Notes: a model not told the origin generated them from the sequence alone. Numbered from the stretch's first letter, positions 11,955 to 23,534 are shown. The stretch is 64,000 bases of DNA from Diadophis punctatus similis (GCA_023053685.1 JALIGW010000001.1:50918859-50982858), one strand, 5' to 3'. Made by a program: numbers and translations.

Positions 11955-12355
11955 TAGTCCTCAACTTACAACCATTCATTTAGTAACTATTCAAAGTTAC
12001 AACGGTACTGAAAAAAGTGACTTACAACCAGACCTCAGTCTTACAACTGTCACAGCATCCTCACGGTCATGTGATCAAAATTCAGGTGCTTGGTAACCTC
12101 TATATATTTGCAACGGTTGCGGATTCCCAAGTTCATGTGATTGCTATTTGCAACTCTTCCAGCTAGCTTCCAAAAATCAAAGTTAATTGGGGGGTGGAGC
12201 CGGCTTTGCTTAATGACCACATGGTTCACCCAGCTGCAGGGATTTGTTTAACAACCATGGCAAAATGTTGCAAAATTCACTACAACTCACTTAACAACCA
12301 TCTTGCTTAGCAACAGAAATTCGGGTCCCAGTTGTGGTCATAAGTCAAGGACTTA
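11955..12355. mobile_element. DNA element with TA target site (mariner/Tigger-like MITE)
   Basis: The ends are near-complementary: TAGTCCTCAACTTACAACC at the left and GGTCATAAGTCAAGGACTTA at the right, consistent with a TA duplication. The interior (CACTTAACAACC, GTCATGTGATCAAAATTCAG) is a motif repeated in other fragments here (16.4 and 62.3 kb). No transposase frame. Confidence 0.65.
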
Positions 12356-12452
12356 TGTATTTATTATTATTTATTTAAAAGTTTTGTATGGCCACTCATC
12401 ATAAGCAGAACTCTAGGTGGCTTGCAACAATAAAACCAATAACTGTGTAACT
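12356..12452 (-). repeat. Degraded LINE-tail-like sequence
   Basis: The A/T-rich stretch followed by CTCTAGGTGGCTTGCAACAA resembles the 3' untranslated end of an L2-like LINE in reverse. Too short for firm placement. Bases 12,453-13,123 show nothing classifiable. Confidence 0.3.
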
Positions 12453-13131
12453 GGATTTAAGCCTGGGAAGAATGTGTTCAAATGAAACTCAATTGAACTT
12501 TGCCTTGATTCTCTATGGTATAAGAATAAGGGAAGAGAAGAAGAAAAAACTCTGTCAGACTTTCAAGATTCTGTTGCCATTGTATACTTAGACAGAGTTC
12601 CAGCATCTATTGTGGAGTTTCCTGATCTTACTTCAAAGGGTTGGCACTATGTGCCAAAATTTAGATTTTATCCATCGAAGTGTGTTTTCAGATTCAGACA
12701 TTCTGGAAATGTGTGGGAGGTTCCTCACAGAATATGTTTTTGAATAAAGTCAGAATTGAACAATTCAGTGTAATCTGTTTCACAATACCATACTGCATAA
12801 AAACACACATGTAGATAAAAATAAGGAAATATTTAAATCCCAATCAGAAAAAATAAACCCAATGGACCATATTTTCAACATAATGCAACCATTCAGAAAC
12901 AATCTGTAGCTTTTCATTGCAGCAGTAGTTGCTGAATTTATTATAAATAAGGACATTTGTTGTATAAATGATGGTGTTTTCTTATTTCACACAGAAATAT
13001 TATGGGTTATATCACTCGTTTGTTTATTGAAAAAGTGATCATCTGCCCTTTCTTTGAACAGGCCTGCAGGAGATGTGTCCAGAATTATGCCTGACCATTT
13101 GATTTGCACTGCTCCTGACAGGCAGCTACAT

Positions 13132-13488
13132 CAGAGGTGGGTTCCTGCCGGAGCTGTCCGGTGCAGAGCTCCAGTAGGGAGCGGCTGATTGTGCAATTTG
13201 CGCGCGACCGCTCCGGAGCCCTCTCCGCCGGTCCGTCGCGCACATCGCCATCTTTTTTGGTGAATTTTTGGGCAATTTTGCTTCTGCACATGCGCGGAAG
13301 CAAAATCTCACCAAAATCTCGCTTGTGCGCTCGTCCCCTCACAAGATTTCAGTGAGATTTTGCTTCCATGCATGCGCAGAAGCAAAATCATGCAAGGGGG
13401 CGCACGCACATAGTGAGCGCGCCCGCGCCTGAAACCTGGAGATGCGCGCAGAGCGCACCGGCACCAGTAAGTAAGCAACCCGCCCCTG
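13132..13488. mobile_element. hAT-B element, copy 1
   Basis: Ends are CAGAGGTGGGTTCC and CAACCCGCCCCTG. The 8-bp target duplication is AGCTACAT / AGCTAGAT (one mismatch). The interior is CpG-rich with palindromic units of the type TTTTGCTTC-GCATGCGC-GAAGCAAAA. Non-autonomous. Confidence 0.88.
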
Positions 13489-13496
13489 AGCTAGAT

Positions 13497-15362
13497 GTAT
13501 ATTTGTCTATAGCTAGACTATAGAAAAGGAAACATATTACTTCAAAATTAAAACAATGAGATTAATCCAAATTCAGCATTTAATATGGTACCGATTTATC
13601 AGTTATATATATTAATTTATTACTTTCTCCCAAAGCTGTGTGCAGAACTGTTTCTCCATTTTGTCCCCTACAACCACCTTGTGCAATAGATTGGGAGAAG
13701 AACTTCTATAACAAATGATGGCTTTAATTCTTCACAATCCTTCATCAGTGTGTTAATCTCTAGTCTATGTGATTTTGCTGTCCCTTTTATAGAAACACTT
13801 CGTTACATTCACAGTACAATATTTGAGTACCGTAATTGATTAATTGGGAAAGCAGATCCTTGCATGGAGAGTGGGACATGAGCAACTATGTAATGGTCAT
13901 GACAGGACATCACAGATAAGCAAGTATTTTGCTCATCCCCTCTCATCATTTTATGTTATAGTTCTAAAAAAATACTTCAAAGAATAAAATCTGTAAAATT
14001 ATTTCAGTTTTTCTCATCTCACAAAAGTTAAAAAGTGATAAGACAAATGTAGAGATGTTTCTAAAGTGATCTTCTCCAACTTAAAGTCTTGATATGGTCA
14101 TGCTGCAAGGAAATCATTGTATTTTAACACACCACATAAAATATAATTTATAACTACCTTTTTGCCCCAAATTTAATTCCTGACAATTTTTTTCTCTTCA
14201 TGTTTGTCCACTTATATATTTCCTTTTAATATGATTCTGTTTCACCTGTGATATGTACTATATTGCTGATATTTGTTCCATCAAAAACCTTGGGGAAATT
14301 TCTTTGGTTGGAAATTGACATGAAGATTTTCTATTCTCCAAGCATAATTAAACTACCTTAATGTGAAAGCATTCTTTCAGCATCAAGCTGCTGTATAAAT
14401 TATTGCTGTTGTAATAAAACGGAAAGAATTGTTTTTATCCACTGGGATGTAAAATTTGAAATATACTGTATCAAAAGGTACTAATACAAGAATTCAATAG
14501 ATATATAATAACATTTCAGGCCAATGTTTCTAAATAGCCTCAGATAGCTGAAAATTACCCCAAGTAAGGTAATGTCTGACAGGAATACTTTAGATTCTCT
14601 CTCAATGGACCGAGTTTGCTTCTAGGAGAAGAAAATTGCCATGGGGTGGGGGTTATAATCCAGATTTGCAATGCCTCGGGTTGTCCTTTGCACACCTATG
14701 AACTTCTGATATTTAATATAAGCTGAATTGTTTCCTATATCATGAAACAGTGTTTGAAAATGCTGCATCCAACACTTTCTGCTCTAGGGCAAAAACATTT
14801 CATCCCAATTAGTTTCCTGCTTCTCTCCTTCTCTTTTACCACATTATTTCTGGCTATTCCTTCTAGCACATTTACCATCAAATTACCATGCCTTCTCTTA
14901 TTTCTTCATTCTAACCAAATAATTTCACACAGGTGGCAAACCTTTAGCATATCATATCCAGAATCAGGAAACGAGAGGACAGGAAGTTAACAGCAAAGAT
15001 ATTCCTGCTGGAAAAAAAATGAAGAGGAAAGGGAAGGGGGGAAGTATCTCACCAATATCTAAAAGGACTTTCAGGTCTTATCAGTAACTGTTCTTGAACT
15101 GAATTTTATTCCAACTCCCCATCAACTGCTCTAATTGCAATGAAACTGTTTTCTATGTGTCAGGTAGTATCATGGATTTCAGTTCCTTAGGTGTGACTTA
15201 CTAGAGTGATTTACCACCCAAAGTTGCTACAGGATTGCAAAGTTTTTTCTGATTGTTAGCAGACTGGAGAAACATCCCAAAGATACTTCCAAGCTTTGGA
15301 TTTCATAGTTTCATGGTTTAAATTTAATTTAATGGTTTCATGGTTTAGCATACTTTTCTTTA
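13497..15362. other. No recognised feature
   Basis: AT-rich intron-like DNA. I see no FN3-type exon and no bounded repeat. Confidence 0.4.
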
Positions 15363-15540
15363 AAGGAAAATATTTGTAGCTCAGGGTTGAGCTCGGGGTT
15401 GAAATGAGGGATCCTTGATGTTTTTCTGAGCTTGGTTGTTTTCTTGCAGACATTTCATTACCCAAATTAGATAATATCTGAGCTAGTCTAGTGTAGCACT
15501 GATGATGTTGCCTAGTTTGGGTAATGAAATGTCATACTTT
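15363..15540. mobile_element. Penelope-like element ends, head to head
   Basis: Two inverted copies of one terminal sequence meet near 15,485. Each contains GGGTAATGAAATGTC; the left copy continues with CTGCAAGAAAACAACCAAGC on the minus strand and then AGCTACAAATATTT. The same inverted arrangement occurs at 60.4 kb. This end sequence is one I associate with Penelope-like retroelements. Confidence 0.5.
15499..15533 (+). ncRNA. Hammerhead-ribozyme-like core in Penelope end
   Basis: CTGATGA is followed by a potential stem II and then GAAATGTC, the order of a hammerhead catalytic core with a very short stem III, as known for Penelope-like elements. Pairs next to the core in stem II are imperfect and GTC follows an AT rather than the usual AC, so activity is doubtful. 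Confidence 0.35.
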
Positions 15541-16411
15541 TCTTTCATGTTTTCTACTTGTACTCTGGAAATGTATTTCGGACTGCCCTAGTGTCCCATT
15601 CTCTACAAACAGAATAGACTTGAGACATCAAAAAGCTGTTCTAAATTGAAGCTCGGCAGATTTCCAATGCTATTAATATTCTTTTATATTTGCCTCTATA
15701 GCTCACTTAATAGCTTAGGAATCACTTTTTTTAAGAAATCCAGTTTGCTTGAGCTCCAAGTGACATCTCAGTGATATCTGATGTGGTTCCCAACTGATTG
15801 TTTTATAAGAAGTTGGAATTCACACAGTGCTGGAAATCCAAAAAAGAACCGAAGTACAGTAATTAAGATGCAGAATGTTCAACTAAAAATAAAATGCAAT
15901 TTTCATAATAGTTGTCTTAGATGCACCACATGCCCATATATATCAATGAATACTAATAGACATTCCTTATATATGAAGTAAAAGTATATTATTTAAACAT
16001 TAAATAATAGAAAAACTTTGCTTCTACCTAAACTGCATAAAGAGAGAAAGTGGAGAAGACCTTCTGCTTATCTGCCCTGATATTTAAAATAAATTCATAA
16101 ATACACAGATATGATGTAATATGATGTAAACAAAAAAGACCAATTACTTCCCAGACTATACGCTAGTAATGTAGCCTTTTTCCTGTAATATTATTACCTG
16201 CTCTGAGTTCTTTTTCAAGAGCAAGAGTTGGGTAAAACATTTCATGAGTCAGATCCACTGCTGTCAGTACCTTAGTGGAACTGCTATTCCAAATTCCCAA
16301 TCCTGGATTCTGGCCCTGATTTAAAGATCCTGTGGCAATAGGATCCTACATCATGAAAAACTAAATGGCCAAGATGAAGGAATGCCATATAGTGGAGGAG
16401 AAGATTTTGGG
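15541..16411. other. No recognised feature
   Basis: AT-rich sequence without recognisable coding or repeat structure. Confidence 0.35.
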
Positions 16412-16660
16412 TACTAGTCCTTGCTTAACAATCAGTCATTTATACCCTGTAAAACATACTTGACCATTGTAAATCATTGTGCTGCCCTCCCATGGTCATG
16501 TGACCACATATTGGATAGGACAGCTTCGTTATTTCTGGCAAAAAAAAATCACCCATTCAAATGAATGAGTTCACTTAACAACTGTGGCATTAGGATTGAT
16601 AACCATGGGTTCACTTAACGAACATCGTGAAAAAAACTGAAAAATGGCACATGGGTGCTT
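16412..16660. mobile_element. Fragment of the TA-site DNA element family
   Basis: The motifs CTTGCTTAACAATCA, GGTCATGTGACCACAT and GTTCACTTAACAACTGTGG match the element at 11,955-12,355 in order but with internal loss. One end appears at 16,416; the other is not clear. Confidence 0.5.
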
Positions 16661-17588
16661 TGACTTTCAGGTTCACTTCAGTCATAAATTGAACACCTGT
16701 GTAATGGTCTACTGGGAAACTGCTCTCAACATACCCAATAACTGCAGTTCCATATAAACTGTACCAGCTTTGCTTAGGTGTTGAGACCAAGAGTTTTGTA
16801 ACAAAAGTCTTTTCCATTAAAATACTGAAAGAACATATATGATAGACAGAAATCCTTCCTTGATTTAAAACATTATAAAAAACTTTTTGGTAACCATGAC
16901 TGATGATTGGATCTGATAATTCAGCATAATTTATACTGCATCTTCTTGAACCTAACTCTAGATTTGAGGTCTTGATGATATTATTGCCATGTGCCTCAAG
17001 CAGTCACTGCTAATTTTCAATCCAGGCTAATTGATTATGCCTCTTTAATTATTAAATTAATCGTGGACGGGATATCATTTAGTAGAGCTAAAAACTTGGA
17101 ATCAAATTTCCCCCACTGCAATTTCCATAGATTTAGTCCATCTCAATTGGGTATTCTTATCCCACCATATAATTGCAAAATTCATCTCAGAGATGATCCC
17201 TGTGGCTAGAGATATTTCAATTGCTTCTGCCAAAAATAAAGGTTTTTAATTTCTAGCAATATGTCTCTCATTTTTCAACAAAGTATCTATCTGACAATTT
17301 GATCCTTTATTAATAAGTCAGCAATTTCTCCAAAGTTAAGTGTCTCACTTTACCTTTGCAAATCAGCAACAAAACTCTGGAAGGGTTACGATTCATTTTG
17401 TTTTCTAGTTTTGATGCCTTTTATATGCCCTTCAACCTTCATATTATTATAATGAACTCATCTCCCCTTCAAAACAAAACAAAAAAAGTTTTTATGGCTT
17501 TGTAAGGTTTCTGTTACTTTCCTCCACTACAGCTTATCTACCTTCCATAAAGAAGATTCCATGAACTATTTCTAAAACTTCCAGTTGT
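16661..17588. other. Mostly unclassified
   Basis: A minus-strand stretch around 16,700-16,790 can be read as KAGTVYMELQLLGML, which feels transposon-derived, but frames are broken and I cannot name a family. The remainder is AT-rich with no gene. Confidence 0.25.
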
Positions 17589-17596
17589 CTGTAGCA

Positions 17597-17922
17597 CAGG
17601 GGCGGGTTCCTCTTACCTGCCTACCGGTGCGCTGCATGCGCATCATCTAATTTCGCGTGCGCGTGTCCCCTCGAGCAATTTTGCTTCCTGCGCATGCACG
17701 GAAGCAAACTCTCAGAAGGGGACGCGTGCGCACGAGATTTCAGCGATATTTTGCTTCCGCGCATGCACAAGAAGCAAAAAAAGCCCAAAAATTCCAGAAA
17801 AAAGATGGCGCCGCATGACGGACCGGCGAAGACAGCACCGGAGCCATCGCACGCAAATTGCGTAATCGGCGGGTCCCTACCGGAACGGCACTCTGAACCG
17901 CACCAGTAGGAACCCACCACTG
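17597..17922. mobile_element. hAT-B element, copy 2
   Basis: Ends are CAGGGGCGGGTTCC and GGAACCCACCACTG. The 8-bp target duplication CTGTAGCA is perfect on both sides (17,589-17,596 and 17,923-17,930). The interior has the family's GCATGCAC and AAGCAAAA palindromic units. Confidence 0.92.
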
Positions 17923-17930
17923 CTGTAGCA

Positions 17931-19029
17931 TGATTGGAGAGATGGAACATATTAGGGAATCTAAGATGTCCCATCTTTACTTTTCTCACACTGTAGTCCT
18001 CAACATCATGTTACTAAATTTTGCTAATAAATTGTAAATAACCAGGGACACAATTTCCCACACCCTCTCCCTTTCAGAGTTTTCACTCTATCATCTCCTT
18101 GTCCATCATACCTTTTATTGCCAATGAAAAAAAAAGTGGCTCCCAACTGCCAAAAAATATATCCTCTACTCGGCCCTTCAGGTCCTTCAATCAAACACCC
18201 CTGACTGCTAAGTAGTCTTTTTGTCAAGACTACTCCATTACTTCCAACTGGTCTTTTTGGTAAGCTAACATTTGGTTATAATATGATCTTCTGAAAATAA
18301 TCAGTAAACCCTGAAATGCTAGGATAAGACAAGTTGTAAAAGCCGAATATTTTTAATTCCAAATTGAATCTCTGGCATTTCTTTTGGAAATGTTTTGTGC
18401 TGAAGTTTAAATGCTTTTGAGAAGAAGACTGCACTTTCTGTTATTGTTCCCTATTTCCCTATCTGTATATAAGCAACTTTTCAAAGACCCTAGGGATACA
18501 ACATTTACACTGTACTTAGCGTTAGAAAGCAAATCCATACTATTGCCATTCTAACTGAAAGTACATGGTAATTAACAAATAATTGGTCTCCTGACCCTTA
18601 ACCCTCCACTTCCTTTAACCTAATATCTAAAGCCACTGGATATTTTGCATATCCAAGGGGAACATTATTTAACAGTGCTTTGCCGAAGTTAAAATGCAAG
18701 CAGCACTGTCTGGAATGGAACTGTGAATGTAATTAATGGGCCATAGAAATGTGCTGGTCCTGGATATAAACTGTCTATTAAGTTTAAATTTAAGTTTTGG
18801 TTACTACAAATGCACTACTTTTTATGCGGTACTTTCCCAATTTTAAGCATGTTTTAGGTCTGAAATTTAAATAAGCAATTAATTTAAATTACATGAGGCT
18901 ATTCTGAATTGGAGCTCAATTTTACTTTGCTACTCTAACATGGCCATCAAGTACAAACCTCATTGACCTAAAAGTGTGGTTGCAGTGCATCAGTCCCTCT
19001 CCTAAAGCTCGCATTCACAAAGAATCTTA
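17931..19029. other. No recognised feature
   Basis: AT-rich, no coding or bounded repeat structure seen. Confidence 0.4.
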
Positions 19030-20262
19030 AAGAAGTTGTTGTTGTTGTTGTTGTTGTTGTTTGCGAAGTTGTGTCCGACCCATCGCGACCCCATGGACAA
19101 CATTTCTCCAGACCTTCCTGTTCTCTACCATCCTCTGGAGTCCATTTAAGCTCATGCCTACTGCTTCAGTGACTCCATCCCAGGGGTGGGTTCTACTTAC
19201 CTTCCCCACCGGTTTGCATCATCAGTTTGCATCGCTACGCTCACGCACTCACACGCGTCCCCTCGTGCAAATTAGCTGGAGCGCATACTCAGTAGTTGCA
19301 TTCAAGCCCTTCCGCAATGCAAACAAGAAAATTAGCACGAAAAATAGCCTCGGAGCTGATCAGCTGAGCTTCGGAAGAAGCAATAAAGGTCCATATAAAC
19401 CAGGGGGCAGGAGGACGGGCTCACTACCAAGCACACAGAGAACCAGATATGCATGTGCAGAAGACAACAACATGGAAAAAAATTCCAACCCCCCCAAAAA
19501 AAATTCACAAAAAATTCCCCAAAAAAGATGGTGGCGCCCATGGACTGGCACTGACCAAACCGGGTCAGTGACCTCACCAGCGGGTTGCTACCGGTTCGGG
19601 TGAACCGGTCCGAACTGGGAGGAACCCACCTCTGCTCCATTCAGCCACCTCATTCTCTGTTGTCCCCTTCTTTTGCTCTCAATCTTTCCCAACATTAGGC
19701 TCTTCTCCAGTGAGTCCTTCCTTCTCATTAGGTGGCCAAAGTATTTGAGTTTCATCTTCAGGATCTGGCCTTCCCTAAGAGCAGTCATGGTTGATCTCCT
19801 CTAGGACTGACCGGTTTGATCGCCTTGCAGTCCAAGGGACTTGCAGGAGTCTTCTCCAGCACCATAGTTCAAAGGCCTCAATTCCTTGGCGCTCAGCCTT
19901 TCTTATGGTCCAACTTTCACAGCCATACATTGCAACTGGGAAAACCATAGCCTTGACTATATGCACTTTTGTTGGCAGGGTGATGTCTCTGCTTTTTAGT
20001 ATGCTGTCTAGATTTGTCATAGCTTTTCTCCCCAGGAGCAAGCGTCTTTTAATTTCTTGGCTGCAGTCCCCATCTGCGGTGATCTTGGAGCCCAGGAAAA
20101 TAAAATCGCCATTTCTTCCCCAGCTATTTTCCAGGAATTGAGAGGGCTGGATGCCATGATCTTAGTTTTCTTAATGTTGAGTTTCAAGCCAACTTTTGCA
20201 CTCTCCTTCTTCAACTGCATCAAGAGGCTCTTTAGTTCCTCTTCACTTTCTGCCATTAGAGT
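19030..20262 (-). mobile_element. BovB (RTE clade) LINE, 5' truncated, split by a hAT-B element
   Basis: The minus strand encodes the C-terminal part of BovB ORF2. From 5' to 3' it shows LMAESEEELKSLLMQLKKES, LDSILKSRDITLPTKVHIVK, MYGCESWTIRKAE, KYFGHLMRRKDSLEKSLMLG, then VHGVAMGRTQLRKQ, with frameshifts between pieces. The 3' end is a (GTT)n run on the plus strand (19,035-19,062), as usual for BovB. Only the region after the catalytic reverse-transcriptase centre remains. A hAT-B element (19,181-19,634) interrupts it. BovB is the family known for horizontal transfer between squamates and ruminants. Confidence 0.92.
19181..19634. mobile_element. hAT-B element, copy 3, inside BovB
   Basis: Ends are CAGGGGTGGGTTC and GGAACCCACCTCTG. 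Target duplication is CTCCATCC / CTCCATTC (one mismatch). It separates BovB sequence on both sides, so it is younger than that LINE. The right end also contains CGGTTCGGGTGAACCGGT, a perfect local palindrome. Confidence 0.88.
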
Positions 20263-20627
20263 GGTTAGAGTACTTAAATACTCTGTACTTAAATAAGTAT
20301 AGAGACTGATAGATCTATTACTCCAGAAGCCAAGATGAGTAACCTTTTGGTGGCAGAGCATTGCAGTTAATATCATTTAGAAGTGCAGTGGATAAACTGC
20401 TGGTACCAGTGGGCAAGTTTGGGATGGGGTAGGATTGGACAGGTCTTTGTTTTTAAAAGCTCTATTATACTTATTTTAAGGCCTATATTATAGTTGGAAT
20501 GTGCTTTCTGACATGACACAGATCACAAAATCACAATGATAAAAGCCTAATAGCCATATGCATCTGGGCTGCAAGTTACTCACCTCTGGGATAAGCTTTC
20601 ATGAGTCACTTAACAAAATAACAGAAT

Positions 20628-21215
20628 AATAGAGGTGAAAGGGGCCTCAGAGATCTTCTAGTCCAACCCCCTGCTCATGCAGGATACCTTATACTATTCC
20701 AGACAAGTGGCTGTCAAGTCTTTTATGGAGTACCCACAACTTCTAAAGGCAAGCTGTTCCACTGTCAGTAAATTTCTCCTTAGTTCTAGGTTGCTTCTCT
20801 CCTTGATTAGTTTCCACCCATTGTTTCTTTTCTTGCCTTCTGGTGCTTTGGAAAATAGGTTGACCCCCTCTTCTTTGTGGTAGCCCCTCAGATATTGGAA
20901 CACTGCTCTCATGTCACCCACCCCTAGTCCTTCTTTTCACTACACTAGACATACCCAATTTCTGAAACCTTTCTTCATATGTTTTAGCCTCCAGTGCGCT
21001 AATCATCTTTGCTACTTTTCTTTGCATCTTTTTAATAATATGGTGACCAAAACTGTATGCAGTATTCTAAGTGTGGTCTTACTAAGGCTTTATAAAGTGG
21101 TACTAATACTTCATGTGATTTTATTTCTGTCCCTCTGTTAATACAGCCTAGGATTGCATTGTCTTTTTTGCCTGCTGCTGCACACTGCTGGCTCATATTT
21201 ACAATCTACTTCTCA
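20628..21215 (-). mobile_element. CR1 LINE 3' portion
   Basis: The minus strand reads GDMRAVFQYLRGYHKEEGVN and SKAPEGKKRNNGWKL, typical of the CR1 C-terminus, followed by the CR1 3' end near 20,630. Stops and small gaps mark it as a relic. Bases 20,263-20,627 show nothing classifiable. Confidence 0.85.
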
Positions 21216-22045
21216 AATAGATGGAGTGTGTAGATACATGCACATCAACCACAAACATAAAGCTATTATAGAAACAGACAAAAAGTGGTAATTGTAAAAA
21301 AAAGGAGCAAAGAATTTATTTAATTAGCAATCAAACAGAAAGCATCAGTTATTTTGACAATGTGCTTTAGGCCTCTGTGAACCAGCTATGGTTCCCCTCT
21401 ACAGTGTGGTTGTGCAAGTATTGAAAGAAACTATGTAAAGGCTCCATCAAGACAATTCACACCATATCTTTGATTCAACAATAGGAGGTGTTGTGACTGA
21501 GGTGATAGAATTTGCCTCAGAAAGGCCCTGGGCCTGCCCAGAAGCCTTTCCATCCATTTTATGTGCTAGAGGTAATTGTATAAAATGCTGCAAACCAAAT
21601 AATTTCAAGAAGGCAATACAATAAAACGTAACACACTCTCTCCAAAATCTGCATATCGTCATAAAATATCTAGTTAACATATGGACTATAATAAGAAACT
21701 TGGATCTTTGATGAAATGAAAAATGGTGTTGAATCATTGCAAAATAGCTGAGCTGGAGTTCATCAAAGATATAATTTAACAGAGTTGAACAACCTAGTGG
21801 CAATCTACTATGAAAGAGCTTCAGCTGCATAATAGATTTCTGTAAAATTAGCTGTAATTGAAGGTATTAGCTTATGTCAACAAACTGGGATCTGAAGATA
21901 AAAATTGCCATTTCTGATCACTACAAAAACATCTACTAGGTTACAGTATTAGACCTATGATATATTCTAATGAGCACAGACATGTCTTCACTATGTAAAA
22001 TGCTTCATTGTACAAAAGATAAATTTTATAAAATATATATATGTA
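21216..22045. other. No recognised feature
   Basis: AT-rich. A minus-strand open frame around 21,447-21,830 has no recognisable motif and no splice-supported border, and I do not call it a gene. Confidence 0.35.
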
Positions 22046-22067
22046 GGATTTTTTGCTGATAAATGAA

Positions 22068-22068
<1 letters not shown>

Positions 22069-22111
<43 letters not shown>
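22069..22111. repeat. (TG)n microsatellite
   Basis: About 21 perfect TG units lying between two copies of a 20-bp sequence, TTTTTTGCTGATAAATGAAA (22,048 and 22,117). Confidence 0.97.
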
Positions 22112-22113
<2 letters not shown>

Positions 22114-22144
22114 CATTTTTTGCTGATAAATGAAAATAAAGGGA

Positions 22145-22191
22145 GACTATTATAGATCTATTTCGAGCTATTTTGCTCTCGTCAGATAGCC
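22145..22191 (-). ncRNA. Hammerhead ribozyme, type I
   Basis: On the minus strand all core elements are present in order. GGCUAU is the 5' side of stem I. CUGACGA is the first core box. GAGC and GCUC form a perfect 4-bp stem II with loop AAAAUA. GAAA is the second core box. A-U-A / U-A-U forms stem III with loop GAUC. Then comes A, the expected cleavage-site base (H17). AUAGUC closes stem I with six pairs including one G-U. Every invariant core base is intact. Self-cleavage in vitro is predicted. The ribozyme lies between a B box and the tail of a SINE-like repeat. Confidence 0.75.
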
Positions 22192-22414
22192 ATACCCTTA
22201 CTGGGATTTGAACCTGGGCAGTTTATATATATAAATTTATATATAAATAAGAGTTTTGCTGCAGATATTACAGAAGCTGTTCATAGTGAAGAAAATCCAT
22301 AAAAGCAAAATGTGAAGCTCAGCTATCTAGATAGCAGATCCAAGGTTCAAATTGTACATATTTCTCTTGCCTGTTCATTGTAACAGAGATATTTATGTAC
22401 TTAGTGCTATAGGT

Positions 22415-22913
22415 CAGTGGTACCCAACCCCTGTCCGTGGCCCGGTACCAGTCCGCAGAACAAATGGTACTGGGCTGCCCTGCTACTGCGTCTTCTGTGC
22501 AGCGGCGGCGGCAGGTCCTGCGACTTTTGCGAGTCCTGCGAGTCCCGATAATAAGCGCAGGGACGGGACTCCTGCATCTGCTGACGTGCCCCGGCCCAGC
22601 TGATCAGCATGGGGGCGGGGCTTCTGTGCGCGGCTCATCAGTATTGAAAGTAACGTGTACAGGAGGGCCTGTCTGCGGTGCAGCAGGTAAGAGGACTCCA
22701 ACACATAGCCACACAGTCCCGCAGAAGACATGTACAATATACCCAAGGGTCCAGCACCAATATGGCACATAGGATTAAATTAAAATTGTTTATATTTGAG
22801 ATTGTTTTGATTTAATAATCAACGCGACGCCGCAACCCCCCCCCCCCAGTGGGCCGCGGAAAAATTATCAAACGTTGACCGGTCCACGGCAATAAAAAGG
22901 TTGGGGACCACTG
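22415..22913. mobile_element. hAT-C non-autonomous element
   Basis: Ends CAGTGGTACCCAACC and GGTTGGGGACCACTG are inverted repeats with a perfect 8-bp target duplication CTATAGGT (22,407-22,414 and 22,914-22,921). The subterminal GGCCCGGTACC and CCGGTCCACGG recall hAT-Tip100-type ends known in mammals. The interior is GC-rich without a transposase. Bases 22,922-23,534 show nothing classifiable. Confidence 0.9.
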
Positions 22914-23534
22914 CTATAGGTAACCCAGTTGGGTCTCAAGCTCTTTGTTTGTGACCTTGCTTGCTCTAGTCATCACTATTCTCTTTCTCTTGAGAAGGAA
23001 ACAGGATATCTGCTTTAAATGTATATAATAGTTCTGTGTAATCTGAAAACTACTGCCTTACCTGCATTAGTCCTTACAAGCTTTTTTTTAACCTGCTGCA
23101 ATGGTTGCTCTTGTTCCTTGCATTTTAAGATCAATGTTATATTTAGACCTGCACTGTAATCATTTGCAATGTAAAAATACAGATTTTAATTAAAATTCTC
23201 AATTTCTTCCATTGGTTATCCTACCATGAAATACTTCAAAAATGACACATTACAGATTACGATACATTTTCAGGATTCTTTTGTAAAAAGTTATCAGAAC
23301 AATTATAATTAGATGGATAAGGGAAGGAGGAACAGTTCAGTTCCGCTTGATCTTTGTTTAAATTGTCAAAATCTCTAGATAAAGAGAATAAAATAACACC
23401 AATTTCAAACTAGCAAAGACTAATCTGGATGGTCCTACTGTTGTTTGACATACATTTGCCAAGCACCTGCCTTGGAAATACCCCAAAGCAATGTAGGAGA
23501 ATGTATGTTTCTTTTTTATTATGACTTTCATGTA

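Larger units (their letters stand above)
22046..22222 (-). mobile_element. SINE-like element with tRNA B box and hammerhead ribozyme
   Basis: Read on the minus strand: a pol III B box GGTTCAAATCC (22,204-22,214), then about 13 bases, then a complete hammerhead fold (22,145-22,191), then a tail CATTTATCAGCAAAAAAT, an (AC)n run, and a second copy of the same tail. No A box is visible because the 5' side runs into TATATA sequence, so the copy may be 5' truncated. No other copy is in the window. SINE-like elements carrying hammerheads are known in schistosomes (Smalpha); a squamate family is my inference. Confidence 0.55.

Noticed and set aside
16611..16817. Minus-strand frame as a gene or FN3 exon
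   Set aside because: It overlaps a DNA-element fragment, alternative frames are equally open, and there is no FN3 pattern.
19030..20262. BovB as bovine contamination
   Set aside because: It is decayed, contains a hAT-B copy of the local family and is embedded in reptile-type sequence.
21447..21830. 127-codon minus-strand open frame as a gene
   Set aside because: No motif, no plausible splice borders and AT-driven composition.
22046..22222. Assigning the ribozyme element to Penelope
   Set aside because: It shares no end sequence with the Penelope-like repeats at 15.4 and 60.4 kb and has a pol III B box, so SINE-like is the better description.
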